The notes beneath the pieces were generated by a model that saw only the letters and a list, made by a program, of their open reading frames with translations, had not been told where the DNA came from and did not search any database. This document shows positions 8,075-17,301 of a stretch of 64,000 bases of DNA, one piece after another (the first letter of the stretch is position 1; every line of letters starts with the position of its first letter). The translations under genes and the position numbers were made by a program. The DNA is from Sulfitobacter albidus (GTDB lineage Bacteria > Pseudomonadota > Alphaproteobacteria > Rhodobacterales > Rhodobacteraceae): NCBI RefSeq assembly GCF_018200035.1, contig NZ_CP073581.1, positions 1,608,501-1,672,500 on the forward strand. Reading direction: 5' to 3'.

Positions 8075-9352
8075 ATGATCGACGACAGCAGGGCAAAGCG
8101 CAACGTGGCCGTATTGGTGGCCGCACAGGCCATTCTGGGCGCGCAGATGCCGATGATTTTCCTTGTGGGCGGGCTGGCGGGCAGCTCGCTTGCCTCGAAC
8201 GTCTGTCTGGCGACGCTGCCGATTTCGATGATTGTTCTGGGCTCGATGATTTCGGCCACGCCGGTGTCGGCGATCATGCAACGCTACGGGCGGCGCGTCG
8301 GCTTTTTCATCGGCGCATTGGGCGGGGCCGTGGGCGGGGCGATTTCCGCCTATGGATTGATCGTGACATCCTTTCCGATCTTCCTGCTTGGATCGTTCTG
8401 CACGGGCATCTACATGAGCGCACAGGGATTCTACCGATTTGCCGCCGCCGATACCGCGTCGGAGGCGTTTCGGCCCAAGGCGATCTCCTACGTCATGGCC
8501 GGGGGTCTTGTGGCGGCGGTCATCGGGCCGCAGCTGGCGACGGCGACCTCACTCAGCTATGTGGTGCCCTTTGTCGGCACCTATGTGGCGGTAATGGTGC
8601 TGAACCTGCTGGGCTCGCTGCTGTTCTTCCTTGTCGACATTCCCAAACCGCCCGCTCCGGTCGAAGGGGCCCCCAAGGGCCGCACCCGGTGGGAGCTGAT
8701 CACCACGCCGCGCATCGCCGTGTCGGTGATCTGCGCCATGGTCAGCTACGCGCTGATGAACCTTGTGATGACCTCGACGCCACTGGCCGTGGTGGGCTGT
8801 GGCCTGTCCGGCGCGACGGTGCTGCCCGACAGCCTGTCGGGCGTGGTGCCCGACGGATCGACCTACGATCAGTTCAAGACGCTCGCGGGCTATATCGTGA
8901 CGGGCCACGTGCTTGCGATGTTCGCGCCCTCGTTCTTTACCGGCCATCTGATCAACCGTTTCGGGGTCGAGCGGATCGTGGGCACCGGCATCGCGATTCT
9001 GGGTGCGGCCGGCGTGGTGGCGCTGATGGGCGTCACGCTGGGCAATTTCTTTGTGGCGCTGGTGCTGCTGGGGATCGGCTGGAACTTCGGCTTTATCGGT
9101 GCGACGGCGATGCTGGCCGGCGCGCACAAGCCGGAGGAGCGGGGACGGATGCAGGGGCTCAACGATCTGCTGGTGTTTGGCGGGGTGACGTTGGCCTCGC
9201 TCGCGTCGGGCGGATTGATGAATTGCTCGGGCGGCTCGGCGGTGGAAGGCTGGGCGGCGGTGAACTACGCCATGGTGCCGTTCCTGATCCTCGCGGGCGG
9301 CGCGCTCATCTGGCTGAGCCTGCGCGAGCGCGGGCTTGCTACCACCAGCTGA
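8075..9352 (+). CDS. Major facilitator superfamily transporter
   Basis: 425 aa, about 12 hydrophobic segments. Motif A of the MFS is visible in the loop after the second segment (MQRYGRRVGFFIGA, about residues 69-82). The second half carries NRFGVERIVGTG and EERGRMQGLNDLLVFGG, typical of proton-driven efflux or uptake permeases of the YnfM/Bcr-like type. No signal peptide; inner membrane. It is divergent from cobK (98 bp between starts), and its 3' end overlaps the converging synthase-like gene by 14 bp. Substrate unknown. Confidence 0.88.
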   Translation: MIDDSRAKRNVAVLVAAQAILGAQMPMIFLVGGLAGSSLASNVCLATLPISMIVLGSMISATPVSAIMQRYGRRVGFFIGALGGAVGGAISAYGLIVTSFPIFLLGSFCTGIYMSAQGFYRFAAADTASEAFRPKAISYVMAGGLVAAVIGPQLATATSLSYVVPFVGTYVAVMVLNLLGSLLFFLVDIPKPPAPVEGAPKGRTRWELITTPRIAVSVICAMVSYALMNLVMTSTPLAVVGCGLSGATVLPDSLSGVVPDGSTYDQFKTLAGYIVTGHVLAMFAPSFFTGHLINRFGVERIVGTGIAILGAAGVVALMGVTLGNFFVALVLLGIGWNFGFIGATAMLAGAHKPEERGRMQGLNDLLVFGGVTLASLASGGLMNCSGGSAVEGWAAVNYAMVPFLILAGGALIWLSLRERGLATTS

Positions 9353-10094
9353 ATGCGGCTCGCAGGGTAAAGCGCAGGCCGGGCTGCGGCAGGCGGTCGT
9401 CGATCACGGCGGCAGGATCGCTCACCGCTGCGCGCAAGGCAGGCTCGGCGGCGGTGGCGGGCAGCAGCGCGGGCGTGGCCGCACGGGGCAATCGCGCCCG
9501 GCGCGCGTGGGCCAGCGCATCGAGACCGCGCTGCGCGAGATCGCGCACGCCCGCGTGCGTGCCATCAAGCATCGGCACACGGCCCTGCGCCTGCAATCCC
9601 GGCACGGCCCGCAGCCACGCACCGACGCCAGCGGCGTATCCCGCATCGGCAGTGTCACACTGATCCTCCGTCAACAGCTCCGCCGCCGTTTGCATCAGGG
9701 CGCCCGATGTCTGCGCGATATAGCGGTCGAAATCGTCCCTATCCTCGAACGGATCGCGGTAGATGTCCCAGCGCCGCGCGGCCACCAGCGTATCGAGCCG
9801 CTGCGCCTGTTTGGCGCTCAGCACAGCGCCCAAGGGGGTGGCGACCTCGTGGCGGCGTACGCTCCCCTCGCCCGCGATTTCTTCGAGCGCGTCGCGCCAC
9901 CATTGCAGGCGCATCTCGGCGATCATCGGCTCCTGCGTCACCCAGGGCGCACGGCTGACCTCGACGTTGAAGGCGTAAAGCGCAAAGAGCGCGCCGCGCT
10001 GCGCCACCGGTGCCGTCATCGCACAGCGAAAGCGCAGCGGATCGCCGCGTTCGACGATGGCCGCGCAGGCGGTCAGATCGGCGCTGAGGCTCAT
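9339..10094 (-). CDS. Squalene/phytoene synthase family protein (NDUFAF6-like)
   Basis: 251 aa all-helical member of the trans-isoprenyl head-to-head synthase fold. The first-helix region (FALYAFNVEVSRA, about 37-49) and EMRLQWWRDALEEI (about 59-72) match the divergent branch that includes the complex I assembly factor NDUFAF6. The DxxxD metal motifs of true phytoene synthases are not clear (the first site reads DRYIAQTSG in place of a D-rich motif), so enzymatic synthesis of phytoene is unlikely. The start overlaps the upstream methyltransferase by 4 bp. No carotenoid genes are nearby. Confidence 0.8.
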   Translation of the reverse strand: MSLSADLTACAAIVERGDPLRFRCAMTAPVAQRGALFALYAFNVEVSRAPWVTQEPMIAEMRLQWWRDALEEIAGEGSVRRHEVATPLGAVLSAKQAQRLDTLVAARRWDIYRDPFEDRDDFDRYIAQTSGALMQTAAELLTEDQCDTADAGYAAGVGAWLRAVPGLQAQGRVPMLDGTHAGVRDLAQRGLDALAHARRARLPRAATPALLPATAAEPALRAAVSDPAAVIDDRLPQPGLRFTLRAAFSWW

Positions 10095-10816
10095 GCGGGG
10101 CGCACCACGCTCAACAGATACCCCCACTCATCACGGTGATTGCGCCAGCAGGCGGCCTCCTCCTCGGCCTCGTCCAGCACGGCGGCAAGCGCCGCATCCG
10201 CGCCGGGACGCAGGGCCGCGATGCGCGCGTCAAGGGGGCCGAAATACGCCTCCCACGCCGCGTCGGCCAGCTGGCGCTGGCCGATAATTTCATAGCCCGC
10301 AGCATGAATGCGCGCATCGATTCCCGCGCGGTCGGTCATGGCGGGGTAGCTTTTCCAGAACGCACGGGGCCGCTCGCACGGTGTATCGGTGAACCAGCAG
10401 ACTTCGGAAAACGCCACCGCCCCACCGGGTTTGAGCGCCTCACGCCAGCCGCGCAGCGCGGTCTCGATCCCGATGAAATACACCGCCCCCGCGCACCAGA
10501 TCAGATCGTGCCTGTTCTTGATCCTGGTCATATCGGCCTTTAGCGTCGTTACGCGGTCATCACCGCCCCAGCGCGCGCGGGCCTGCGCGACAAAGCCCGC
10601 GTGCAGATCGAGTGCTGTGACGTGCCCTTCAGGTGCCGCCGCCAGAAGCGCTGCAATGTCGCCACCGGGGCCACAGGCTGCATCGGCAATCTCGGCATGC
10701 CGCGGCAGATCAATCAGATCCGCGGCCCATCCGACATCTTCCGCCACCCCCGGCCCTTCGCGGGGCAAATCGCTGTGCAGCTTGAAAAACGCCGCGCGTT
10801 CAGCCTCAGTATCCAT
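10091..10816 (-). CDS. Class I SAM-dependent methyltransferase
   Basis: 241 aa with the SAM-binding motif I ADAACGPGGDIAAL (about 44-57), motif II acidic end of strand 2 (TALDLH) and motif IV-like DLIWCAGAVYFIG. The substrate is unknown; the sequence resembles the small-molecule methyltransferases of the UbiE/MT-11 type. It overlaps the upstream hydrolase gene by 11 bp and the downstream synthase-like gene by 4 bp, so it belongs to the cimA-led operon. Confidence 0.85.
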   Translation of the reverse strand: MDTEAERAAFFKLHSDLPREGPGVAEDVGWAADLIDLPRHAEIADAACGPGGDIAALLAAAPEGHVTALDLHAGFVAQARARWGGDDRVTTLKADMTRIKNRHDLIWCAGAVYFIGIETALRGWREALKPGGAVAFSEVCWFTDTPCERPRAFWKSYPAMTDRAGIDARIHAAGYEIIGQRQLADAAWEAYFGPLDARIAALRPGADAALAAVLDEAEEEAACWRNHRDEWGYLLSVVRPA

Positions 10817-11777
10817 CCAGAAACGCCTCTATCTCTGCCCGTGTTCGCCCGTCGTTCACGATATCAAGGTGCGTGGCCCCGTTGAGCACCAGATAGCGCC
10901 CCTTCTCGGTCGCGTCAGCCATGGTCGGGCCGTAGAGCTCGGCCACAAACGCCTCATCCCGGCTGCCCGCCAGCAGCAGGAAGGGTGGCAGTGCTGCCAC
11001 ATCGGCCAGATAGTCGCGGCGCGGGGCAAAACCAGTGTTGAGCCGGTAGGAATAGCGCGTCGTCGCCGTGTCGCCCAGCGGACCGTCGAGCACGTCTTGC
11101 GGCATGTTGAACGCGATCACCGGCAGGTGGTTGAACACGGATATGCGGAAGGTGTTGAGGATCGACAGGCCGATGATGCGCCGCAGCGCCACATGCGCCC
11201 AACCGCCCGAAGCGCTGCGCGTCGTGGGCGCGTCGTGTTGCAGGTACGGCGCCAGCAGCACGGCACCGTCCAGCGTCTCCCCATAGGCACCGCCCGCAAA
11301 CCGGATCACCAACCCGCCGCCCGAGCTGTGACCGCCCAGGATCACCGCCTGTCCCGGCCTGCGCTGGCTGTCGATCAGATCGGCCAAATCATCCTCGAAC
11401 TGGCCGATATAGTCGATATCGCCACGCCGCCCCGGCGCGGTGCCATGGCCGCGCAGATCCGGCACGATCACATCAGCTTTGCCCTGCAACGCCTTGGCAA
11501 GGCTGTCGAATTGCAGCCCATGCCAGCCCGATCCATGTACAAGGACCAATAAGGGCGCCCCTTCAGCGCCCTCGTAGCGACGATACTGCATCGCGTACCC
11601 ATCGCGGGCGGGCACCGATTGCAGCGGCGCGGGCGCGGTGTCCGACCCGCCCAGCTGTTCGCTGAAATCAAGGCCGCCGCCGCCCTCGGGCACCTGCGGC
11701 TCTTGCGAGAACGCAAGGCCCACCGCCACCATCAGCGTGACGACAAAAGACGCCGCGATGCTGAGGATGATCTTCAC
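10806..11777 (-). CDS. Membrane-anchored alpha/beta hydrolase (serine aminopeptidase/lysophospholipase type)
   Basis: 323 aa from a GTG start at 11777. This start forms a GTGA overlap with the cimA stop, and the next in-frame ATG (11807) lies inside cimA, so the GTG is preferred. Residues about 3-25 are one hydrophobic segment (IILSIAASFVVTLMVAVGL), a signal anchor. The catalytic parts are LVHGSG (oxyanion), the nucleophile Ser in GGHSSGGG, Asp in AGSRDEAF and His in GATHLDI. It is likely periplasm-facing and acts on lipids or esters; substrate unknown. Confidence 0.85.
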   Translation of the reverse strand: MKIILSIAASFVVTLMVAVGLAFSQEPQVPEGGGGLDFSEQLGGSDTAPAPLQSVPARDGYAMQYRRYEGAEGAPLLVLVHGSGWHGLQFDSLAKALQGKADVIVPDLRGHGTAPGRRGDIDYIGQFEDDLADLIDSQRRPGQAVILGGHSSGGGLVIRFAGGAYGETLDGAVLLAPYLQHDAPTTRSASGGWAHVALRRIIGLSILNTFRISVFNHLPVIAFNMPQDVLDGPLGDTATTRYSYRLNTGFAPRRDYLADVAALPPFLLLAGSRDEAFVAELYGPTMADATEKGRYLVLNGATHLDIVNDGRTRAEIEAFLDGY

Positions 11778-13387
11778 GTCTCGCCCCGATCCCGGATCAG
11801 TTTCCATCGGATCGCGTCCAGCAGCGCCTCGAAGGACGCATCGACTATGTTGGCGGAGACCCCCACCGTGGACCAGCGCACGCCCTGCCCGTCCTCGCTG
11901 TCGATGATGACACGGGTGACGGCCTCGGTGCCGCCCTGGGTGATGCGGACCTTGAAATCGACCAGCCGCATGTCTTCCAAAAGCGCCGAATACTGGCCCA
12001 GATCCTTTGCCAGCGCCTTTGACAGCGCGTTCACCGGGCCACGGTCGCCGCCGGTCTCATCCATGCTTTCCGACACGCTCAGACGTTTTTCACCGTCCAC
12101 TTTTACCACAACGACGGCCTCGGACAGGCTGATCATCTGGTCGTACTTGTTCTTGCGCCGCTCGACGGTGACGCGGTAGCGCTTCACCTCGAACAGCTCC
12201 GGCATCCGCCCCAGCACACTGCGCGCCAACAGCTCAAAGCTCGCCTGGGCGGTGTCATAGCTATAGCCTTCGGCCTCGCGCGCCTTCACCTCGTCGAGGA
12301 TCGCGGCCAGCGCCGGATCGCCCTTGGCCACCTTGAGACCCGCTTCGGCCAGACGACGGCGCAGGTTGGACTGGCCCGCCTGGTTCGACATCGGGATGAT
12401 GCGCGCGTTGCCCACCGTCGCGGGGTCGATATGCTCATAGGTGCTGGGATCCTTGAGGATCGCGCTGGCGTGCAGCCCGGCCTTGTGGGCAAAGGCGGCT
12501 GATCCGACGAACCCCGCCTGCTTTTGCGGCACACGGTTGAGGATCTCATCCAGCATCCGCGCGGTACGGGTCAGCCCCGCAAGCGCCTTGCGCGTCACGC
12601 CGGTCTCGAACCGGCTGGCGTAGGGTTCTTTCAGCGACAGGATCGGGATGAGTGCTGTCAGATTGGCGTTGCCGCAACGCTCCCCCAGACCGTTCAGCGT
12701 GCCCTGCACCTGCCGCGCGCCCGCGTCGATGGCGGCGAGCGTGCAGGCGACGGCGTTTTCGGTATCGTCGTGTGTGTGGATGCCCAGACGGTCGCCGGGG
12801 ATGCCTGCGGCGATCACCTCGCCCACGATCCGGCCCACCTCGGCGGGCAAGGTGCCCCCGTTAGTATCGCACAGCACGATCCAGCGTGCGCCCGCCTCAT
12901 GCGCCGCGCGGATCGCCTGCATCGCGTAGTCGGGATTGGCCCTGTAGCCGTCAAAGAAATGTTCCGCATCGAACAGCGCTTCCCGCCCGAGGCTTACCAG
13001 ATGCGCGACGCTGCGGGTGATATTGGCGGTGTTTTCCTCCAGCGTGATGCCAAGGGCGCGGGTCACGTGGAAATCATGGGTCTTGCCCACCAGACACACG
13101 GCCGGCGTGCCTGCGTTGGTGACGGCGGCCAGCACATCGTCGTTGGCGGCCGAGATGCCGTTGCGCGCGGTCATGCCAAAGGCGGTCATGGTGGCCCGCG
13201 TCGCCGGCGCCGCGTCGAAAAACGCGCTGTCGGTGGGGTTGGCGCCGGGCCATCCGCCCTCGATGTAGTCCACGCCCAGCGTATCGAGCGCCTGCGCGAT
13301 CTGCCGCTTCTCATCGGTCGAGAACTGCACGCCCTGCGTTTGTTGCCCGTCGCGCAGGGTGGTGTCGTAGAGATACAGCCGTTCCAT
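11774..13387 (-). CDS. cimA: (R)-citramalate synthase
   Basis: 537 aa, close to the usual CimA length. It condenses pyruvate and acetyl-CoA to citramalate for isoleucine synthesis. The HMGL-like barrel starts at once (YLYDTTLRDGQQTQGVQFS), with metal and catalytic segments CDTNGG and GIHTHDD. The C-terminal LeuA-dimer regulatory domain (about 420-537) is present. CimA is chosen over 2-isopropylmalate synthase because of the early DTTLRDGQQ.QGV form and the long linker. The start at 13387 (MERLYLYDTT) sits right at the domain edge. It lies 70 bp after cysS and overlaps the hydrolase gene by 4 bp. Confidence 0.9.
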   Translation of the reverse strand: MERLYLYDTTLRDGQQTQGVQFSTDEKRQIAQALDTLGVDYIEGGWPGANPTDSAFFDAAPATRATMTAFGMTARNGISAANDDVLAAVTNAGTPAVCLVGKTHDFHVTRALGITLEENTANITRSVAHLVSLGREALFDAEHFFDGYRANPDYAMQAIRAAHEAGARWIVLCDTNGGTLPAEVGRIVGEVIAAGIPGDRLGIHTHDDTENAVACTLAAIDAGARQVQGTLNGLGERCGNANLTALIPILSLKEPYASRFETGVTRKALAGLTRTARMLDEILNRVPQKQAGFVGSAAFAHKAGLHASAILKDPSTYEHIDPATVGNARIIPMSNQAGQSNLRRRLAEAGLKVAKGDPALAAILDEVKAREAEGYSYDTAQASFELLARSVLGRMPELFEVKRYRVTVERRKNKYDQMISLSEAVVVVKVDGEKRLSVSESMDETGGDRGPVNALSKALAKDLGQYSALLEDMRLVDFKVRITQGGTEAVTRVIIDSEDGQGVRWSTVGVSANIVDASFEALLDAIRWKLIRDRGET

Positions 13388-13457
13388 CAGACGCCCCCGC
13401 ACGGGACGGCGGGCGGGGCGACTTGCGCAGTCGCGCAAGAGCGGCGCACGGGCCGTC

Positions 13458-14822
13458 TCACAGCGGATCCAATCGGTCGGCGTCAAACCCCGGCCCCGCG
13501 CTCAGCGCGACCCCGTTCCGGCTCATCCGCACCTCGACGCCCGCTTGCGTCAGCATCGCCTTGATCCTGTCCACCTCGGCAAAATCCTTGCTCTCCATCG
13601 CCGTCACGCGGGCGTCGGACAGAAAGGCTTCGTAGTCGGTCAGATCGAAGGCCTCCTGCGCCGCCCACTCGGGCATCAGATCGCCCATCAGCCCCATCAG
13701 CTTGAGCCCCGCACGCAGCGATGCCGCCTCCCCCGCGCCCGCGAGCTTGTGCAGATGCGCGATGGCGCCCGGCGTGTTCAGATCGTCCCCCAGCAACCCC
13801 AGAAGCAGGTCATCGGGCGCGCCCGCATCCGCGCTCACTGCGACAGCGTACCATTTGCGCAGCGTGCGCTCGGCCTCGCGGGCCTTTGCCTCGGTCCAGT
13901 CCATCGGCTTGCGGTAGTGCGTGGACAGCATGACAAACCGGATCACCTCGCCCGGCACGCCCTTTTCCAACAGATCGCGCACGGTAAAGAAGTTGCCCAG
14001 CGATTTGGACATCTTGCGCCCCTCGACCTGCAACATCTCGTTGTGCATCCAGACATTCGCAAAGCCGTGGCCGGGATGGGCGCAGACGCTTTGCGCGATC
14101 TCGTTTTCGTGGTGCGGGAACATCAGATCGTTGCCGCCGCCGTGGATGTCGAATTCGCGCCCCAAGAGCGCGTCGGCCATGGCCGAGCATTCGATATGCC
14201 AGCCCGGACGCCCCCGGCCCCACGGGCTGTCCCACCCCGGCGTCTGCGCGTCCGAAGGCTTCCACAGCACAAAATCCATCGGATTGCGCTTGAACGGCGC
14301 CACTTCGACCCGCGCCCCGGCGATCATGTCGTCAACCGTGCGGCCCGACAGCTTGCCGTAGTCGCGGTAGCTGTCGACCGCAAACAGCACGTGTCCTTCG
14401 GCGGCATAGGCGTGCCCCTTGGCGATCAGGTCCTCGATCATCGCGACCATTTCGCCGATATAGGCGGTTGCACGCGGCATATGGTCGGGCTCTTCCGCGC
14501 CCACGGCGGCCATATCTTCGAGAAACCAGCCAATCGTCTCTTCGGTCAGATCGGCAATCGCGCGCCCGCTCTCGGCGGCGCGGGCGTTGATCTTGTCCTC
14601 CACGTCGGTGAAATTGCGCACGTAGGTGACGTGATCGTCCCCGTAGACATGCCGCAACAGCCGCGCCACCGTGTCGAACACAATCACGGGACGCGCATTG
14701 CCCAGATGCGCGCGGTCGTAGACCGTCGGTCCGCAGACGTACATGCGCACGTTTTGGGGATCGATGGGCGTGAACACCTCGCGTTTGCGGGTCTTGGTGT
14801 TGTGGAATTTCAGCGTCGTCAT
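13458..14822 (-). CDS. cysS: Cysteine--tRNA ligase
   Basis: 454 aa class I aminoacyl-tRNA synthetase that charges tRNA-Cys. The zinc/HIGH region reads [17 protein letters not shown] (C30; the HIGH motif appears as HLGN), the second zinc part contains WHIECSAM and HHENEIAQ, and the KMSKS motif is intact ([10 protein letters not shown]). Start 14822 (MTTLKFHN) matches the family; the longer reading would add a Pro/His-rich leader. It is followed 70 bp later by cimA. Confidence 0.96.
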   Translation of the reverse strand: MTTLKFHNTKTRKREVFTPIDPQNVRMYVCGPTVYDRAHLGNARPVIVFDTVARLLRHVYGDDHVTYVRNFTDVEDKINARAAESGRAIADLTEETIGWFLEDMAAVGAEEPDHMPRATAYIGEMVAMIEDLIAKGHAYAAEGHVLFAVDSYRDYGKLSGRTVDDMIAGARVEVAPFKRNPMDFVLWKPSDAQTPGWDSPWGRGRPGWHIECSAMADALLGREFDIHGGGNDLMFPHHENEIAQSVCAHPGHGFANVWMHNEMLQVEGRKMSKSLGNFFTVRDLLEKGVPGEVIRFVMLSTHYRKPMDWTEAKAREAERTLRKWYAVAVSADAGAPDDLLLGLLGDDLNTPGAIAHLHKLAGAGEAASLRAGLKLMGLMGDLMPEWAAQEAFDLTDYEAFLSDARVTAMESKDFAEVDRIKAMLTQAGVEVRMSRNGVALSAGPGFDADRLDPL

Positions 14823-15062
14823 GGTCAGTCCTCGGGCAGCCCCGTCACAAGGGGGGTGGTGCGGGACATGGCACAGTTTCAATTCAAAGAAAACAACGTG
14901 ATCAAGCCCCGCGAGAGTCGTCTCAGCAGGTAATAATGCAGACAGCTGTGCAAATACGGGTGATCATGGCACATGCGTAGTGGCAAGCAGCCGCGCCGTC
15001 AACGCCGATTGACAATTCCCGCACTCTCTGACCCCTTGGCCGGATCTGGGACGGAGGCACCA

Positions 15063-16235
15063 ATGAAGGCATCACAGCGGATCGAAACACTCCTGGGCGG
15101 CGGCGACGACGGATGGGGCGTGTTCCTCAAGGCGCGCCGCATGATTGCCGACGGCACCCCGGTCACGGAGCTGACCATCGGGGAGCATGATATCCGCACC
15201 GCCGCCCCGATCCTGCAGGACATGCACCGCGCGGCCATGGGCGGGCACACAGGCTACGCCGCCGTGCCGGGTACCGACAGCCTGCGCGACACCGTTGCGG
15301 CCCGCGTGCAATCGGCCACCGGCGTTCCCACTTCACGCGCCAATGTGATGATCACGCCCGGCGGGCAGGCAGCACTTTTTGCCGCGCATATGGCGGTGAT
15401 CGACCCCGGTGATACCGCGCTGTACATCGATCCCTATTACGCGACCTACCCCGGCACTCTGCGCGGCGCCTCCGCCCGCCCGGTCGCGATCAAGGCGCGT
15501 GCCGAAGATGCGTTTCAGCCCCGCGCCGAAGCCATCGCAGCCGTCGCACCCGGCGCGAAATCGCTGCTCGTCAACTCGCCCAACAACCCCACCGGGGTCG
15601 TCTACAGCGCCGCGACGATGGACGGTATCGCACAGGTCGCACGTGAGCATGACCTCTGGATAATCTCGGATGAGGTCTATGACAGCCAGATATGGGAAGG
15701 GTCGCATATCTCGCCCCGCGCCCTGCCCGGCATGGTCGAGCGCACGCTGGTTGTCGGCTCCATGTCGAAAAGCCACGCCATGACCGGATCGCGCATCGGC
15801 TGGGTCGTGGGCCCCGAAGCGATCATCGCCCATCTGACCAATCTGGCCACGCACACCACCTACGGCGTGCCGGGGTTCATCCAGGACGCGGCCGAATTTG
15901 CGCTGGGTCTCGGTGCTGACTTCGAGGCGGAGGTGGCGGAGCCGTTCCGTCGCCGTCGGGCACTGGCCCAGAACCTTCTGGCCACGCAGAACACCGTCGG
16001 TCTCATCCCCAGCGCGGGCGCGATGTATCTGATGCTCGATATACGCAGCACGGGGCTGAGCGGTGAGGATTTCGCCCTCGCCCTGCTCGACGCGCATCAC
16101 ATCGCCGTCATGCCCGGCGAAAGCTTTGGCGCGGCAGCGGCAGGCCATCTGCGGGTTGCGATGACCATCGACGACGACCGGTTCATCGATGCCCTGCGCA
16201 CGCTGTGCAGCTTTGCCGCGCAACACGCCGCCTGA
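15063..16235 (+). CDS. Pyridoxal phosphate-dependent aminotransferase class I/II
   Basis: 390 aa fold-type I aminotransferase. Recognisable elements: SPNNPTGVVY (Asn that contacts PLP), ISDEVYDSQ (Asp/Tyr pair), the Schiff-base lysine in GSMSKSHAMTGSRIGW and the C-terminal carboxylate-binding Arg in GHLRVAM. A GGAGG ribosome site lies 6 bp before the ATG at 15063. The amino acid used cannot be told from the sequence. It is a single gene divergent from cysS. Confidence 0.9.
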   Translation: MKASQRIETLLGGGDDGWGVFLKARRMIADGTPVTELTIGEHDIRTAAPILQDMHRAAMGGHTGYAAVPGTDSLRDTVAARVQSATGVPTSRANVMITPGGQAALFAAHMAVIDPGDTALYIDPYYATYPGTLRGASARPVAIKARAEDAFQPRAEAIAAVAPGAKSLLVNSPNNPTGVVYSAATMDGIAQVAREHDLWIISDEVYDSQIWEGSHISPRALPGMVERTLVVGSMSKSHAMTGSRIGWVVGPEAIIAHLTNLATHTTYGVPGFIQDAAEFALGLGADFEAEVAEPFRRRRALAQNLLATQNTVGLIPSAGAMYLMLDIRSTGLSGEDFALALLDAHHIAVMPGESFGAAAAGHLRVAMTIDDDRFIDALRTLCSFAAQHAA

Positions 16236-16332
16236 GAGGAAAAAGACGGCCCTCCCAAAGGAGAACCGCCCGGTACTCGTTACAGTACACTACCCTTGCG
16301 CCTTGCAGGCGCACGGATCAGGTGGGGCAAGC

Positions 16333-16920
16333 TTAGAAGCGCACCGACCCCTTGATGTTGAAGGTTGTCGCATCGGCGTCGATACCGGTACCGCCCAGAT
16401 CGTCAAAACGATGCTCCAGAAGTTCACCACCCACGGTGAACCGCTCGTTTACCTTATAAGTCGCGCCGACCCCCACGAATTGGCCGGTATCGCCGCCCAC
16501 ATCCGTGTCGAGGATCGCGGAACCAGCGGTCGCGTAGACCAATGTGCGGCCCAGATCATAGCCGCCTTTGACTTTCAGGCGGATTACGTCCTCGCCTTCG
16601 GCCGCGCCGTTCAGATCCACGTCCAGCTTGTCATATTCGACTTCGCCGCCGATGACATAGTCGCCAAAGTCATAGTCGTAGCCCATGTGCAGACCGTAGG
16701 TCGTGTCGTCGCCATCGACGGCGCCGTCTCCGTCAATGTCGGCGTAGCCGAGGTTCAGACCGCCGTAAAAGCCCGTCCAATCCTCGTCGTAGGTGACGAC
16801 TTCGGGTGTGATGACGGGCGCCTCGACGACCGGCTCTGCCAGGTTGCCGGCAAAGGCGGCGGAGGTGAGTGCGGTGCTGCCAAAAGCGGTGGCGAGGGCG
16901 AATTTCGTGATACGTGTCAT
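16333..16920 (-). CDS. Outer membrane beta-barrel protein
   Basis: 195 aa with a signal peptide (MTRITKFALATAFGSTALTS..AFA, cut near residue 24), then alternating amphipathic strands and a C-terminal Phe (IKGSVRF), the BAM recognition ending of 8-strand barrels. The segment WTGFYGGLNLGYA is typical of the Omp25/OmpA-like small porins of alphaproteobacteria. Unusually, the first loop has an Asp-rich, calcium-loop-like stretch (DIDGDGAVDGDD). Probable surface protein, perhaps a minor porin. The gene is divergent from the MttB-like gene across a 381-bp region. Confidence 0.85.
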   Translation of the reverse strand: MTRITKFALATAFGSTALTSAAFAGNLAEPVVEAPVITPEVVTYDEDWTGFYGGLNLGYADIDGDGAVDGDDTTYGLHMGYDYDFGDYVIGGEVEYDKLDVDLNGAAEGEDVIRLKVKGGYDLGRTLVYATAGSAILDTDVGGDTGQFVGVGATYKVNERFTVGGELLEHRFDDLGGTGIDADATTFNIKGSVRF

Positions 16921-17301
16921 ACTGGTTCTCCTGGAACATGTCTGTGTTGCGCGGCGCCGCGGCGTCGCTGTGATGAGCAAACGGCGTGCCTGCCGAGTGG
17001 TTCCACGGCATTTCGCAACCTGTTGCGCTCGCGCAACGATTGGCCGTCGCGGCAGGCAAAATCGGCCAGTCTTCGCTTATTCGCGACACTTTCCTCCGTT
17101 GGCGCGGGTCGCAAACGGAACAGACCCCTGCCCGCACCGCTGCCACGCTGGTGTCAGGGAGAGAGCCAATGCAGAGCAAAACCTGCACCAGTCTGCTGGT
17201 CGCGCGCACCATTGGTGCGATGCGCGGTCGTGCCGCCCGAGGGGCGCCGACGGGCGCATGATCCGCCGCCCCTTTCCACAGTTTTGCACGAGAGATCCCC
17301 G
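16921..17301. other. 381-bp region between divergent barrel and MttB-like genes
   Basis: No gene is supported. The region must carry the promoters of both flanking genes. It holds a three-arm repeat (17014-17037, listed separately) and a small hairpin CGCACC-ATT-GGTGCG (17205-17219) about 80 bp upstream of the MttB-like start. No clear sigma-70 pair was found. Confidence 0.5.
17014..17037. promoter_or_regulatory. Three-arm inverted repeat, candidate operator
   Basis: Three 6-bp arms alternate in orientation: CGCAAC (17014-17019), GTTGCG (17022-17027) and CGCAAC (17032-17037), spaced by 2 and 4 bp. The last two extend to a 7-bp dyad GTTGCGC-TC-GCGCAAC. Placement midway between divergent genes suggests a regulator site; the regulator is unknown. 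Confidence 0.4.
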
